Counted from the stretch's first letter, positions 1 to 8,118 are shown. The stretch is 35,139 nt of DNA from an uncultured Victivallis sp. (GCA_944389935.1 CALXOE010000043.1:1-35139), one strand, 5' to 3'. Notes: a model not told the origin generated them from the letters alone. Translations and numbers: made by a program.

Positions 1-260
1 GGAGAGACGCGCTCTTGCGAGCCGCTTTCTCTCCCCCGAACCCCTCTCTTGTTCCGCCGAGCGCCGGAATGGGTTGCGGAGTGGGAACGGAGTGGAGAGT
101 TGGAAAGCGAGTTGTTTTCTCTCCCCCGCACCCCTCTCTTGTCCTGTCGCGCGCTGGAATGCGTTGCGGCGGCAATGATTGGCCGATGAGGATTTTGATG
201 GATAGTGGGGATGGGGAGAGATGCTTTTCCTCCCCCCTGTTTTTCCTCTTGCAAGACTCT
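1..260. repeat. 90-bp-period repeat array, left-edge copy (continues off the window)
   Basis: The core CTCTCCCCCGAACCCCTCTC recurs with a 90-bp step: CTCTTG of the first unit is at 46-51 and of the second at 136-141. A third, degraded unit ends near 251. Positions 1-52 match 33118-33169 base for base, so this is a second copy of the array inside the pseudopilin gene at the other end of the window. Both arrays share orientation, and read on the minus strand both encode a [13 protein letters not shown] peptide. No FTLIE start is visible on the minus strand beside this copy. It lies just beyond the terminator of the dnaN operon. I see no convincing gene in 1-350. Confidence 0.8.
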
Positions 261-320
261 ATTCCGCCGGAAAAAATGAAAAAATATTTTACGATAAATT
301 ATTGACAATCAAAATATTTA

Positions 321-344
321 AATAAAACGACGGAATAATCCGTT
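321..344 (-). terminator. Terminator of the dnaN-recF-radical SAM operon
   Basis: On the minus strand a hairpin ACGGA-TTAT-TCCGT (343-330) is followed by a T-rich tract (CGTTTTATT). It lies about ten bases past the radical SAM stop codon. The hairpin arm is part of the TGACGGA-type repeat family. Confidence 0.55.
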
Positions 345-356
345 ATTTTTCCGTCA
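335..356 (-). repeat. TGACGGAAAAA-type 11-bp repeat, two units, containing a stop codon
   Basis: On the minus strand TGACGGAAAAA (356-346) is followed directly by TAACGGATTAT (345-335). The first TGA is the stop codon of the radical SAM gene. Confidence 0.7.
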
Positions 357-1316
357 CTTTTTATAATGCGGGGCGGAGTAGAAAGTTCCGCGCTGTTGCT
401 TTTCGATTTCAACCAATCCGGATTTGAACAGTTTCTCAAGGATCGGATTGATTTCACTGCCGGGCCGGTTGAGCGCTACTTCAAGATCGGCCACCGTCGC
501 CGGCCGGCGGCTCACCAGATCGAGAATCCGCTTTTCCGCACCCGTGAACAAAGAGGGATCGTGTGCAATGGTCTGCGTCCGGTAACGGAACGGACCGACC
601 GCCTCCACCGGAACAAACGGTTCGAGAGCGGCGATAAAACGACGGGTATTTCCGGCAGTTGACGGACGAATCCAATCGACCACCCCGGGTCGGTCGAGCG
701 TATTGAGCTGAACGAGCGGAACTCTCATCGGACGAATGAGTTCCACAAATCGCGCAATCGATTCATCAGAGTCGTTTACGCCGGGAACAATGAAAAGTTC
801 CAGGTGAACCAGACTCTTCGTAGTCCGGCAGAAATCAGTCAAATCACGGATAAATCCGTCAAATTTCAAATCCGGATGCGGCCGATTGATCACCTCAAAC
901 TCCTCCGCATTCGAGGCATCCAGCGAGGGAACGATCAAATCCACCGGCTCTATTTCGGAACGAAGTTGCCGGTCTCCCAGAGCAAAACCGTTGGTCAAAA
1001 GGCAGATCCTGTATTCCGGATGCTTCTCTTTCAGAAAAGAAACCACCCGCCCGATACCGGAATTCAGCGTCGGCTCTCCCGACCCGGAAAAAGTGATGTA
1101 ATCGAGTTCCGGCTTCGTTCTCAGAACCTCATCGAGTTCCGCAATTACCGCGTCAATCGGCACATACTCTTTCCGCTCGAGCGTGAGATCAGTCGTCTCT
1201 TTCGCCTCGCAGTAAATACAGTTCAAAGAACAGGTTTTCGGACGAACCAGGTCGACTCCGAGCGAAATCCCCAGCCGGCGCGACGCCACCGGCCCGAATA
1301 CATATTGTTTGATCAT
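354..1316 (-). CDS. Radical SAM protein with C-terminal winged-helix region
   Basis: This 320-residue protein has the radical SAM cluster motif C29-x3-C33-x2-C36 (CSLNCIYCE), which binds a 4Fe-4S cluster for reductive cleavage of S-adenosylmethionine. A glycine-rich SAM-binding strand (FSGSGEPTLN) follows near residue 96. The opening FGPVASRRLG is typical of the COG0731-like group of radical SAM oxidoreductases. The last 70 or so residues, after the TIM-barrel part, look like a winged helix (ILDLVSRRPATVADLEVALN). The substrate cannot be read from sequence. The start is three bases after the recF stop, so it is the third gene of the dnaN-recF operon. The stop codon lies in a TGACGGAAAAA repeat. 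Confidence 0.85.
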   Translation of the reverse strand: MIKQYVFGPVASRRLGISLGVDLVRPKTCSLNCIYCEAKETTDLTLERKEYVPIDAVIAELDEVLRTKPELDYITFSGSGEPTLNSGIGRVVSFLKEKHPEYRICLLTNGFALGDRQLRSEIEPVDLIVPSLDASNAEEFEVINRPHPDLKFDGFIRDLTDFCRTTKSLVHLELFIVPGVNDSDESIARFVELIRPMRVPLVQLNTLDRPGVVDWIRPSTAGNTRRFIAALEPFVPVEAVGPFRYRTQTIAHDPSLFTGAEKRILDLVSRRPATVADLEVALNRPGSEINPILEKLFKSGLVEIEKQQRGTFYSAPHYKK

Positions 1317-1319
1317 TTT

Positions 1320-2387
1320 TTATCCCCTGCACAAAATGGATCGATTGATCGCAATTTCCTCCGCATCGCGAAAGAAAGCGAGATCCGGAAATTCCGTGAA
1401 TGTATAAAACTGCTGATCCGCATCCGAAATCGTCTCGAAAAAACGGATCTTGTTTTCCTCATCGAGTTCCCCGGTCACATCGTCGACCAGCACCGCAACT
1501 TTCTCCTGCGCGGAACGGCGGACCAGGTTGAATTCCGCCAGTTTCAGCAGAAGCGACATCAGGCGGATCTGACCCGTTGACCCGTAATGTCGCAACAACT
1601 TTCCGTTCAACAGAAATTCAAATTCATCCAGTTGCGGACCGCTGCCGGTGCAACCGCGGATGATCTCTTTCCCGCGGGATTTCTCCAGCGCAATCCGATA
1701 CTCCTCCGGCTCTTCCGGGTAATCGCAGCGATACGATATCCGGAATTCTCCGCCGCCACGTTGAATCAGCAAACGGTTCAACTCCTCCTCCACCAGACCG
1801 GCGTATTCCCGGCGCCGTTGGGCGATCAGCGGCGCATTTTCGGCCAATTCCGGTTCAAATGCCGCCGCAATCGCGCCTTTTCCCGGACTCTTCAGCGCCC
1901 GGTTCCGCTGCGCAAGCGCCCGATTGTAACGAGCCAGCGCCGACAGATACGCACCATCCAGCGTTGAAATCAGCATGTCGAAAAAACGCCGCCGGAACGA
2001 CGAACTCCCGCCGACAATATTGCGATCTTCCGGCACGAACACCACCGCCCGAAACTCCCGGATGAACTCGCTCGAACGCCGGATCCGGGACGAATCGATC
2101 CAGGTTTCCCGCCGGTTTCCCTGCTGAACAACCCGCAACGTCTCCGGATACCCGCGGGAACGGATCTTCGCCGACAGTTCAAAACCGCGGCTGCCGATCC
2201 GTACGAGTTCCCGCCCCGAGGCTGTGCGGAATGACCGCAGAATACTCAAAAAACAGATGCTTTCCAGGAGATTCGTCTTTCCGGATCCGTTCGGACCGGT
2301 GAAAACGATCTTATCTCCCGAAAAACAGAACTCGCCTCTTTCACAGTTCCGGAAATCGGCGAGATTGAGCTGTTCAAAAAGAGCCAC
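1320..2387 (-). CDS. recF: DNA replication and repair protein RecF
   Basis: RecF is an SMC-like ATPase that helps load RecA onto gapped DNA (RecFOR pathway). The 355 residues match the usual family length. Walker A is GPNGSGKTN at residues 31-39, the C-terminal half carries the ABC-type signature region, and Walker B is around VLVDDVTGELDEE near residue 320. The N-terminus (LNLADFRNCERGEF) fits the family. It lies ten bases after dnaN on the same strand, the classic dnaN-recF order, and is followed after three bases by the radical SAM gene. Confidence 0.95.
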   Translation of the reverse strand: MALFEQLNLADFRNCERGEFCFSGDKIVFTGPNGSGKTNLLESICFLSILRSFRTASGRELVRIGSRGFELSAKIRSRGYPETLRVVQQGNRRETWIDSSRIRRSSEFIREFRAVVFVPEDRNIVGGSSSFRRRFFDMLISTLDGAYLSALARYNRALAQRNRALKSPGKGAIAAAFEPELAENAPLIAQRRREYAGLVEEELNRLLIQRGGGEFRISYRCDYPEEPEEYRIALEKSRGKEIIRGCTGSGPQLDEFEFLLNGKLLRHYGSTGQIRLMSLLLKLAEFNLVRRSAQEKVAVLVDDVTGELDEENKIRFFETISDADQQFYTFTEFPDLAFFRDAEEIAINRSILCRG

Positions 2388-2397
2388 GGACTCGAAA

Positions 2398-3492
2398 TTA
2401 TTTCTTGCGAATCGGCATAATCACGTAAAGAAACCCTTCGTCCCCCTCGATCGCAACCGGGTTCAGCGGATCATTCAGCTTCATGCGGATCGTCTCGGTG
2501 CTGCAGTTGCGCAGAGGATCAGCCAGAAACGCCGGGTTGAATGAAACTTCAAACGGCTCACCGTCAAACGCGACTTCCACCATATCGCTGCCCTCTCCAA
2601 CCTCCGTGCTCGAAGCCTGGAGCGTCAGCCGGTTATCCTCAAAACGCAGGATGATGAAACTGCTCGAATCGGAAAGAACAAGCGAAACCGTCTCGATCTT
2701 CCCGAGAAACGTCGCAGTCGGAACCTCGATCGCGCGGCTGAACGAGGCGGGAACCACCTGGCGGTAATTCGGGTAATTTCCCTCGATCAGCTTCGTGGTC
2801 ACTTCAAAGGTCTTTCCGATAAACATGCACTGCTTTTCGCCGATCCGGATGGTCATGAGGTCGTCGCCGTCGAGAAGTCGACGCATCTCCTGCGCGCTCT
2901 TCAGCGGAATGATTGCGTCTCCATCCCCGCCGGTGATCGATTCTGGCGTTTTCTCCTGCATGGCGAGGCGCTTGCCGTCGGTCGCAACAAGCGTGAGAGC
3001 CGTGTCGCGCGCACTCAGCAGAATTCCGGTCAGAACCTTGCGCGAATCATCGACGCTGACCGCATAGGCGATCGACGCGATCATCTTCTTGAATTCGCTC
3101 TCCTTGATTTTAATCTCGCGACGGGCCTCGAAAGGTTCCGCCGCCGGAAAATCAGCGGCAGCCAGACCATGCAGCGTAAAATGACTCGTTCCGCAGCGGA
3201 GTTTGATATGATCTTTCTCATCGACGTCGAAAACCACATCCGCTCCGATGAAGCAGCCGACCAGGGATGCCAGTTTACGGGCCGGCGCGGTCGAGACCCC
3301 CGGAACCTCCACGGTCGCTTCCAGCGTCGTTGAAATCCGCATTTCAAGATCGGTCGTGGTCAGCGTCAGAATATTGTCCTCCGCCTGCAGGAGAACATTG
3401 CCGAGCACCGGAAACATCGAACGGGATCCGATGATGCTCCCTACCCGCTGCAGCGCTTTCTGCAGTTTTTCGCGGTTGACGGTAAATTTCAT
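2398..3492 (-). CDS. dnaN: DNA polymerase III beta sliding clamp
   Basis: The clamp is a ring-shaped homodimer that tethers the replicative polymerase to DNA. The 364 residues contain the three repeated clamp domains. The start (MKFTVNREKLQKALQRV) and the C-terminal YVIMPIRK are diagnostic: the last residues form the clamp's partner-binding edge. The start is supported by GGAGG at about 3499-3503. It is the first gene of a minus-strand operon, next to a DnaA-box-containing AT-rich region. No dnaA gene is visible in this window. Confidence 0.97.
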   Translation of the reverse strand: MKFTVNREKLQKALQRVGSIIGSRSMFPVLGNVLLQAEDNILTLTTTDLEMRISTTLEATVEVPGVSTAPARKLASLVGCFIGADVVFDVDEKDHIKLRCGTSHFTLHGLAAADFPAAEPFEARREIKIKESEFKKMIASIAYAVSVDDSRKVLTGILLSARDTALTLVATDGKRLAMQEKTPESITGGDGDAIIPLKSAQEMRRLLDGDDLMTIRIGEKQCMFIGKTFEVTTKLIEGNYPNYRQVVPASFSRAIEVPTATFLGKIETVSLVLSDSSSFIILRFEDNRLTLQASSTEVGEGSDMVEVAFDGEPFEVSFNPAFLADPLRNCSTETIRMKLNDPLNPVAIEGDEGFLYVIMPIRKK

Positions 3493-3745
3493 TTTCAGCC
3501 TCCAGGAATGTTATTTTTTTCCGATGCTCATACCGGTAATTTACACCTCCATTCTCAAAAAAACAACCATCGAAAGCGATATTTTCCGCCTATTCTGCAG
3601 CCTCGCCGATTTCTCTCTATTCTTAGTTCTTAAATAAAGAAAAAGAAATATTCAGAAGTATTATAAGGAGTCTTTTCCTGTCAATAACCGTTTTTTTTCA
3701 TCGCTAACCGTCAAATGGTAAAAGAATTCCATATGCCACATAAAT

Positions 3746-3754
3746 TGTGAATAA
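3746..3754 (-). promoter_or_regulatory. DnaA box
   Basis: TTATTCACA on the minus strand is a perfect match to the TTATNCACA consensus. Confidence 0.65.
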
Positions 3755-3780
3755 CTCTGATTACGGTACGGGTGAAATCA

Positions 3781-3789
3781 TGTGAATAA
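3781..3789 (-). promoter_or_regulatory. DnaA box
   Basis: A second perfect TTATTCACA on the minus strand, 35 bp from the first and in the same orientation. Confidence 0.65.
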
Positions 3790-4024
3790 TGATTTTTTAA
3801 CAGAAAATCAACCAATCATCAACGAATTATTAACAAACTTATCATCATTTTGAAAATCGGCGATTCTGGTGAATTCCGGGATAAAATAAATCTCGATTTC
3901 CCGTAAGGACGATTGAAAAAGCTCCTTTTACCGGTTATCTTATCTGGCGGGTTTTCCGGGAAGTTGAGAGCTGTTCCTGCGGAGCACCGCTGACCCGGCT
4001 GCCGGTTTGAGAAAGGATGGAAAC

Positions 4025-4669
4025 TTGAACGGGGAAGTAGAACAATTTCTGGAGAGGTATCCGGCATTGTCGGTCTGCCGTGAGTCTCTCAAAACCATGA
4101 TTGAAATGGTGACGGAGACATTTCGGAACGGCGGAACGCTGTTCACCTGCGGCAACGGCGGCAGTGCTGCGGACTCGGAACATATCTGCGGTGAATTTCT
4201 GAAAGGATTCCGGATGCTCCGGCCTCTGGCTGCGGACCAGCGCGAACGGTTCGACTCTTTGTTCGGAGTCGAGGGCGCCGAGACGGCGGCGAAACTGCAG
4301 AACGGTCTGCGCTGCATTTCGCTGTTGAGTCATCCCGCCTATTTGAGTGCGTTTGCGAACGACGTCGATGCGGAACTCGTCTTCGGCCAGCAGCTCTGGG
4401 CGCTCGGCCGCGCAGGGGATGTTCTTCTGGCGATTTCCACCGGCGGGAATGCCGCGAATGTGAAACGCGCCCTGATGGTCGCGAAAGCGCTCGGAATGCG
4501 TTCGATTCTGCTGACCGGAAACCGGCACGGTTGCTGTGAAGCGTATGCGGATTGTGTGGTGGCTGTCCCCGAGTCGGAGACCTATCGGATTCAGGAGTAT
4601 CATCTGCCGGTCTACCATCTTCTCTGCATGACGGTGGAGTCCCGGTTGTTCGGAGGAAATAAGGCATGA
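4025..4669 (+). CDS. gmhA: SIS-domain sugar isomerase, GmhA-like (sedoheptulose-7-phosphate isomerase)
   Basis: GmhA converts sedoheptulose 7-phosphate to D-glycero-D-manno-heptose 7-phosphate for the lipopolysaccharide inner core. The SIS fold is marked by CGNGGSAADSEH (phosphosugar-binding serines plus a histidine) and ISTGGNAANV in the second half. The DSEHICGEFLKGF stretch resembles the GmhA active site. I chose the TTG start at 4025 because AAGGATGG lies just upstream; an in-frame TTG at 4007 is possible but poorly placed. With this start it has 214 residues, slightly longer than usual. The stop overlaps the uppS start (ATGA), which implies translational coupling. The exact substrate is inferred. 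Confidence 0.8.
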   Translation: MNGEVEQFLERYPALSVCRESLKTMIEMVTETFRNGGTLFTCGNGGSAADSEHICGEFLKGFRMLRPLAADQRERFDSLFGVEGAETAAKLQNGLRCISLLSHPAYLSAFANDVDAELVFGQQLWALGRAGDVLLAISTGGNAANVKRALMVAKALGMRSILLTGNRHGCCEAYADCVVAVPESETYRIQEYHLPVYHLLCMTVESRLFGGNKA

Positions 4670-5376
4670 CGGAAAAAACGATTCGCCATGTGGCGATCAT
4701 CATGGATGGAAACGGCCGCTGGGCCGAACGGCACGGGCTGCCGAAGATCGAGGGACATCGGCGCGGCGCCAATCAGGTTTCGGTGATTCTCGAAGCCGCC
4801 AGGGATGCGAAAATCGATTTTCTGACGCTCTATGCGTTCAGTACTGAGAACTGGAAGCGGTCGAAGCAGGAGGTTGCCGCTTTGATGAAGCTCATGGAGG
4901 AGTTCCTCGATGAAAAGATTCCGGAACTTATGGAGAAAAACATCCGGCTCCGGGCGATCGGCCGACTCGGTGATCTTCCGGCGGGTGTCCGGGGAAAGTT
5001 GCTCCGGGCGATCGAGGCAACGGCGGACAATACGGCCGGAACGTTGATTTTCGCATTGAGTTACGGCGGGCGGGCGGAGATCGTCGACGGCGTGAACCGC
5101 TATCTGGAAGCAGCCTGGAAGAGCGGAAAAAAACCGGAGAAATTGACGGAGGAGTCGTTCCGGAACTGTCTCTATGCGCCGGATGTGCCGGATCCGGAAC
5201 TCATGATCCGCACGAGCGGAGAGTTGCGGATCAGCAATTTTCTGCTCTGGCAGCTCTCGTATTCGGAGTTTTATGTGACGGATACTCTCTGGCCCGATTT
5301 CGGCAAAGAGGAGTTTGCAGAAGCGCTCGCCGCCTACCGGAAGCGGGAACGCCGGTTCGGCGGAAGATTGAAATGA
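4666..5376 (+). CDS. uppS: Undecaprenyl (isoprenyl) diphosphate synthase
   Basis: This cis-prenyltransferase makes the C55 lipid carrier for peptidoglycan and surface polysaccharide by condensing isopentenyl diphosphate units. At 236 residues it has the usual length. It carries the catalytic aspartate motif MDGNGRWA (D14), the conserved LTLYAFSTENWKR segment and the C-terminal RTSGELRISNFLLWQLSYSE substrate site. It overlaps the preceding isomerase gene by four bases, and cdsA follows, the common uppS-cdsA order. Its stop codon is the first triplet of a three-unit TGACGGAAAAA array. Confidence 0.96.
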   Translation: MTEKTIRHVAIIMDGNGRWAERHGLPKIEGHRRGANQVSVILEAARDAKIDFLTLYAFSTENWKRSKQEVAALMKLMEEFLDEKIPELMEKNIRLRAIGRLGDLPAGVRGKLLRAIEATADNTAGTLIFALSYGGRAEIVDGVNRYLEAAWKSGKKPEKLTEESFRNCLYAPDVPDPELMIRTSGELRISNFLLWQLSYSEFYVTDTLWPDFGKEEFAEALAAYRKRERRFGGRLK

Positions 5377-5404
5377 CGGAAAAATAACGGAAAAATGACG
5401 GATC
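5374..5404 (+). repeat. TGACGGAAAAA-type 11-bp repeat, three units, containing a stop codon
   Basis: TGACGGAAAAA (5374-5384), TAACGGAAAAA (5385-5395) and TGACGGATC (5396-5404) lie head to tail. The first TGA ends uppS. The third unit contains an ATG (5395-5397) opening a 13-codon frame that ends by overlapping the cdsA start. Confidence 0.75.
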
Positions 5405-5429
5405 AATATCATAACAAGGGAGTGTTAAG

Positions 5430-6383
5430 TTGCTGAAGTACAGGGCGATCAGTTTTCCGATCCTCATCGCGCTGCTGGCGGTCATGGTTTTCTGGCCGGA
5501 GTGGGGGAAGTATCTCTTTTCCATCGCAGCGGGATTGATGGCCGGGATGATGTTTTATGAAACTGGAACGATGCTTGAAAAGGTTGGAATTCGTTCTTTC
5601 CGGAAGAGTGCGGCGATTCTGGGCGGATTTTTTCTCACCGTCATGCTGTTGGGGCTGACGTTTCAGCCGGACTCTTTTTACTCGCTCATAACTGGCGAGA
5701 ACCAGTTGAAATCGGACTCTTTTTACTCGCTGATGACCGGCGAGAACCGGTTGAAAAACGTCCAGGTTCTCTTTCAGATTCTGACGGCATGTTCTCTTCT
5801 GGTCATTATGTTCGGCGGCTGGGTCATGCTGCTTTTCCGGAAAGAGAAGAAAGAGGTCTTAGAGCGTTCTCTCGGGTCAGTCGGGATTCTGGCTCTGTGC
5901 GGAATCCCGGTGACGGCGCTTGCGCTCGTCTATTTCGAGCCCGGGCTTGGACCGGTGGCGCTCTTCTTCGTGATGATGGTCACGAAAGCGATGGATACGG
6001 GCGGCTATATTTTCGGCATGCTCTCCAACCGGTGGATGCCGGGCGGAAATCATAAAATTGTTCCGTCGATCAGTCCGAAAAAATCGTGGGAGGGCACCGC
6101 CGGCGGCGTGATTCTGAGCATTGCAGTGAGTCTGCTGTTCTACTGGCTGTTCTGCAGCAAGGGAATCGGGGTGAATGCGCCGCTCGGGTGGTATATTGCC
6201 GCCGCCGTGGTGCTTGCGCTCGGGAGTTTCGCGGGTGATCTTACGGAGTCGGCTCTGAAGCGGACCTGCGATGTCAAAGACTCCGGCCACTGGATTCCGG
6301 GGATGGGAGGTGCCTTCGATGTGCTTGACAGCTTCATCTACAATGGAATTCTTTTCTGGCTTCTCGTGTTTTTTCTCCGCTGA
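5430..6383 (+). CDS. cdsA: Phosphatidate cytidylyltransferase
   Basis: CdsA is an integral membrane enzyme that makes CDP-diacylglycerol from phosphatidate and CTP. The protein is hydrophobic throughout (317 residues). It carries the C-terminal family signature: SPKKSWEGTAGG, GDLTESALKRTCDVKDSG and GGAFDVLDS, which include the metal- and CTP-binding acidic residues. The start is TTG, with AAGGGAG nine to fifteen bases upstream. Residues 81-110 hold a 15-residue tandem duplication (two copies of DSFYSL-x-TGEN-x-LK) in a loop between predicted membrane segments. It follows uppS in the same direction. Confidence 0.93.
   Translation: MLKYRAISFPILIALLAVMVFWPEWGKYLFSIAAGLMAGMMFYETGTMLEKVGIRSFRKSAAILGGFFLTVMLLGLTFQPDSFYSLITGENQLKSDSFYSLMTGENRLKNVQVLFQILTACSLLVIMFGGWVMLLFRKEKKEVLERSLGSVGILALCGIPVTALALVYFEPGLGPVALFFVMMVTKAMDTGGYIFGMLSNRWMPGGNHKIVPSISPKKSWEGTAGGVILSIAVSLLFYWLFCSKGIGVNAPLGWYIAAAVVLALGSFAGDLTESALKRTCDVKDSGHWIPGMGGAFDVLDSFIYNGILFWLLVFFLR
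5670..5759 (+). repeat. 45-bp in-frame tandem duplication inside cdsA
   Basis: Copy one is 5670-5714 and copy two 5715-5759. They differ at only a few bases and encode 15 residues each. Confidence 0.9.
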
Positions 6384-6386
6384 GAA

Positions 6387-6400
6387 GTGGAAAATTCCAC
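6387..6400. promoter_or_regulatory. Inverted repeat ahead of the Lrp/AsnC gene, possible operator
   Basis: GTGGAA-AA-TTCCAC sits about 55 bases before the regulator's start, just upstream of an AT-rich GTATATATA element that could be its -10. Lrp/AsnC regulators commonly control their own promoters; that role here is inference. Confidence 0.35.
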
Positions 6401-6455
6401 CTGGTCATGGTACAGTATATATAGAAGAAAAGCAGGAGACAAGGGGATTGTACGC

Positions 6456-6938
6456 ATGAAAGCTAAAATTCTGAATCTGCTCACGGAAGATGCGCGCATG
6501 AGTCTTGCCGAGATCGCAAAACGTGTCGGCGCGACTCCGGAAGAGGTGAAAGCAGCGATTCTCTCCCTGGAAGATGAGGGTGTGATTCGCGGATACAAGG
6601 TGATTTTGAACGAGAGTGATCTCGGAATCAGCAAGGTGCGGGCACTGATCGAGGTCAAGGTGACGCCGCGCCGGGATGGTGGATTCGACCAGGTGGCGCA
6701 GCGCATCGCGCGATACCCGGAGGTCACGGATCTCTACCTGATCTCCGGGGGATTCGATCTGTTGCTGATGGTCGAGGGGGATTCTCTTCAGGATATCGCC
6801 TCGTTCGTGTCGGCGAAGCTGTCCACGATCGACGGAGTGATTTCCACGTCGACCGGTTTCATGCTCAAAAAATACAAGGAATCCGGCAGGATTATGCAGA
6901 ATGATGAAGAATATGAACGACTCAAAGTGTGCCCATAG
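6456..6938 (+). CDS. Lrp/AsnC-family transcriptional regulator
   Basis: This 160-residue DNA-binding protein has the Lrp/AsnC layout. An N-terminal winged helix-turn-helix (KILNLLTEDARMSLAEIAKRVGATPEEV, ending EGVIRGYKV) is followed by a RAM-type effector and oligomerisation domain (ALIEVKVTP, YLISGGFDLLLMVEG, VISTSTGFML). I chose ATG 6456 because AAGGGG lies nine bases upstream and the helix-turn-helix starts at once; the frame is open further upstream without a better site. Its last 38 bases overlap the aminotransferase gene, so the two are very likely co-translated and the regulator probably responds to an amino acid linked to that enzyme. Confidence 0.9.
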   Translation: MKAKILNLLTEDARMSLAEIAKRVGATPEEVKAAILSLEDEGVIRGYKVILNESDLGISKVRALIEVKVTPRRDGGFDQVAQRIARYPEVTDLYLISGGFDLLLMVEGDSLQDIASFVSAKLSTIDGVISTSTGFMLKKYKESGRIMQNDEEYERLKVCP

Positions 6939-8100
6939 GGAGTTTGTCGCCGATCATGTGAAACAGCTGCCCAAGAGCGGCATCCGGCGATTTTTCGATC
7001 TTGTCAATACGATGGACGACGTCATCAGTCTCGGCGTTGGCGAACCTGACTTTGTGACGCCGTGGACGATCCGGGAAACGGGGATTTTTTCTCTGGAAAA
7101 AGGACATACAAGTTACACCTCGAATCTTGGAACTCCGGCGCTGCGCCGCGAAGTGTGCCGCTATGTGGAGAAGAATTATCATGTCTCCTACAATCCCGAC
7201 AACGAGTGCATCATCACGATCGGCGTGAGCGAGGCGCTCGATATCGCCATGCGTTCACTCCTGAATCCCGGGGATGAGGTTCTTTACACGGAACCATGCT
7301 TTGTCTCGTACCCGGCGGAAGTGCGTATGGCGCACGGTGTTCCGGTTCCGCTCGAGACCAGATTCGAGGATGAATTTGCGCTCGATCCGGAGATGCTGCG
7401 TCGGAAAATCACGCCGAAGACCCGGGTTCTTTTGTTGAATTTCCCCTGCAACCCGACGGGCGCGGTCATGCCGGTGGAGAATCTCCGCAAAGTGGCGGAA
7501 ATCGCAATCGAGCACGATCTTGTGGTGATTACGGATGAGATTTACTCTGAACTTCTTTACGAGGGGGAGCATGTTTCGATCGCCTCGCTGCCCGGCATGC
7601 GGGAACGGACGCTGTTTCTGCACGGCTTTTCCAAAGCGTTTGCAATGACCGGGTGGCGGATCGGTTACGCCTGCGGTCCGCGGGAGATCATCGATGCGAT
7701 GATGAAAGTTCATCAGTACGCGATCATGTGTGCCTCGACAATGGCCCAGGAAGCGGCGCTCGAGGCGCTGCGGAACGGAGCGAAAGAGATGGCCCGCATG
7801 CGTGATTCCTACTGTGAACGCCGGAATTTGATTGTCGACGGGCTGAACAGAATCGGTCTGGAGTGTCTGCTGCCGAAAGGGGCATTTTATGCGTTTCCGT
7901 CGATTCGCTCGACGGGACTGGATTCGACCGAATTTGCGGAGCGGCTGCTGAAAGCGGAGCGGGTTGCCGTGGTGCCTGGTGTGGCGTTCGGCGCGAGCGG
8001 AGAGGGGTTTGTGCGCTGTTGTTATGCTACGGCGGCATCGGAACTCATTGAGGCGCTCGACCGTATGGGGCGGTTTATGGAGTCATTGAAACAGCGGTGA
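6901..8100 (+). CDS. Pyridoxal-phosphate aminotransferase, class I/II
   Basis: A 399-residue fold-type I aminotransferase. The PLP Schiff-base lysine is K245 in GFSKAFAMTGWRIGY. Also present are NFPCNPTGAV (substrate and cofactor asparagine), ITDEIYSELLY (PLP-pyridine aspartate) and an arginine near the C-terminus (GFVRCCYA) that would bind the substrate carboxylate. The start LGVGEPDFVTP fits the aspartate/aromatic aminotransferase group (PatA-like). The specific amino acid cannot be told. It begins 38 bases before the Lrp-type regulator gene ends, in another frame. Confidence 0.92.
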   Translation: MMKNMNDSKCAHREFVADHVKQLPKSGIRRFFDLVNTMDDVISLGVGEPDFVTPWTIRETGIFSLEKGHTSYTSNLGTPALRREVCRYVEKNYHVSYNPDNECIITIGVSEALDIAMRSLLNPGDEVLYTEPCFVSYPAEVRMAHGVPVPLETRFEDEFALDPEMLRRKITPKTRVLLLNFPCNPTGAVMPVENLRKVAEIAIEHDLVVITDEIYSELLYEGEHVSIASLPGMRERTLFLHGFSKAFAMTGWRIGYACGPREIIDAMMKVHQYAIMCASTMAQEAALEALRNGAKEMARMRDSYCERRNLIVDGLNRIGLECLLPKGAFYAFPSIRSTGLDSTEFAERLLKAERVAVVPGVAFGASGEGFVRCCYATAASELIEALDRMGRFMESLKQR

Positions 8101-8118
8101 AGTTCAGCTGGAGTGGAC

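Larger units (their letters stand above)
3500..4000. other. Candidate replication origin (oriC) region
   Basis: This 500-bp AT-rich gap has no convincing gene. It contains two perfect DnaA boxes of the TTATTCACA form on the minus strand, TGTGAATAA at 3746-3754 and 3781-3789, with starts 35 bp apart. One-mismatch boxes lie at 3679-3687 (TGTCAATAA) and 3827-3835 (TTATTAACA). Very AT-rich stretches at about 3625-3670 and 3790-3850 could serve as unwinding elements. dnaN-recF lead away on the left and a long plus-strand housekeeping block leads away on the right, as expected when genes diverge from an origin. DnaA boxes also occur upstream of dnaN operons as regulatory sites, so this is an inference. 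Confidence 0.55.

Noticed and set aside
15..305. 96-codon plus-strand gene at the left edge
   Set aside because: It is a translation of the 90-bp repeat array with no ribosome site and no domain.
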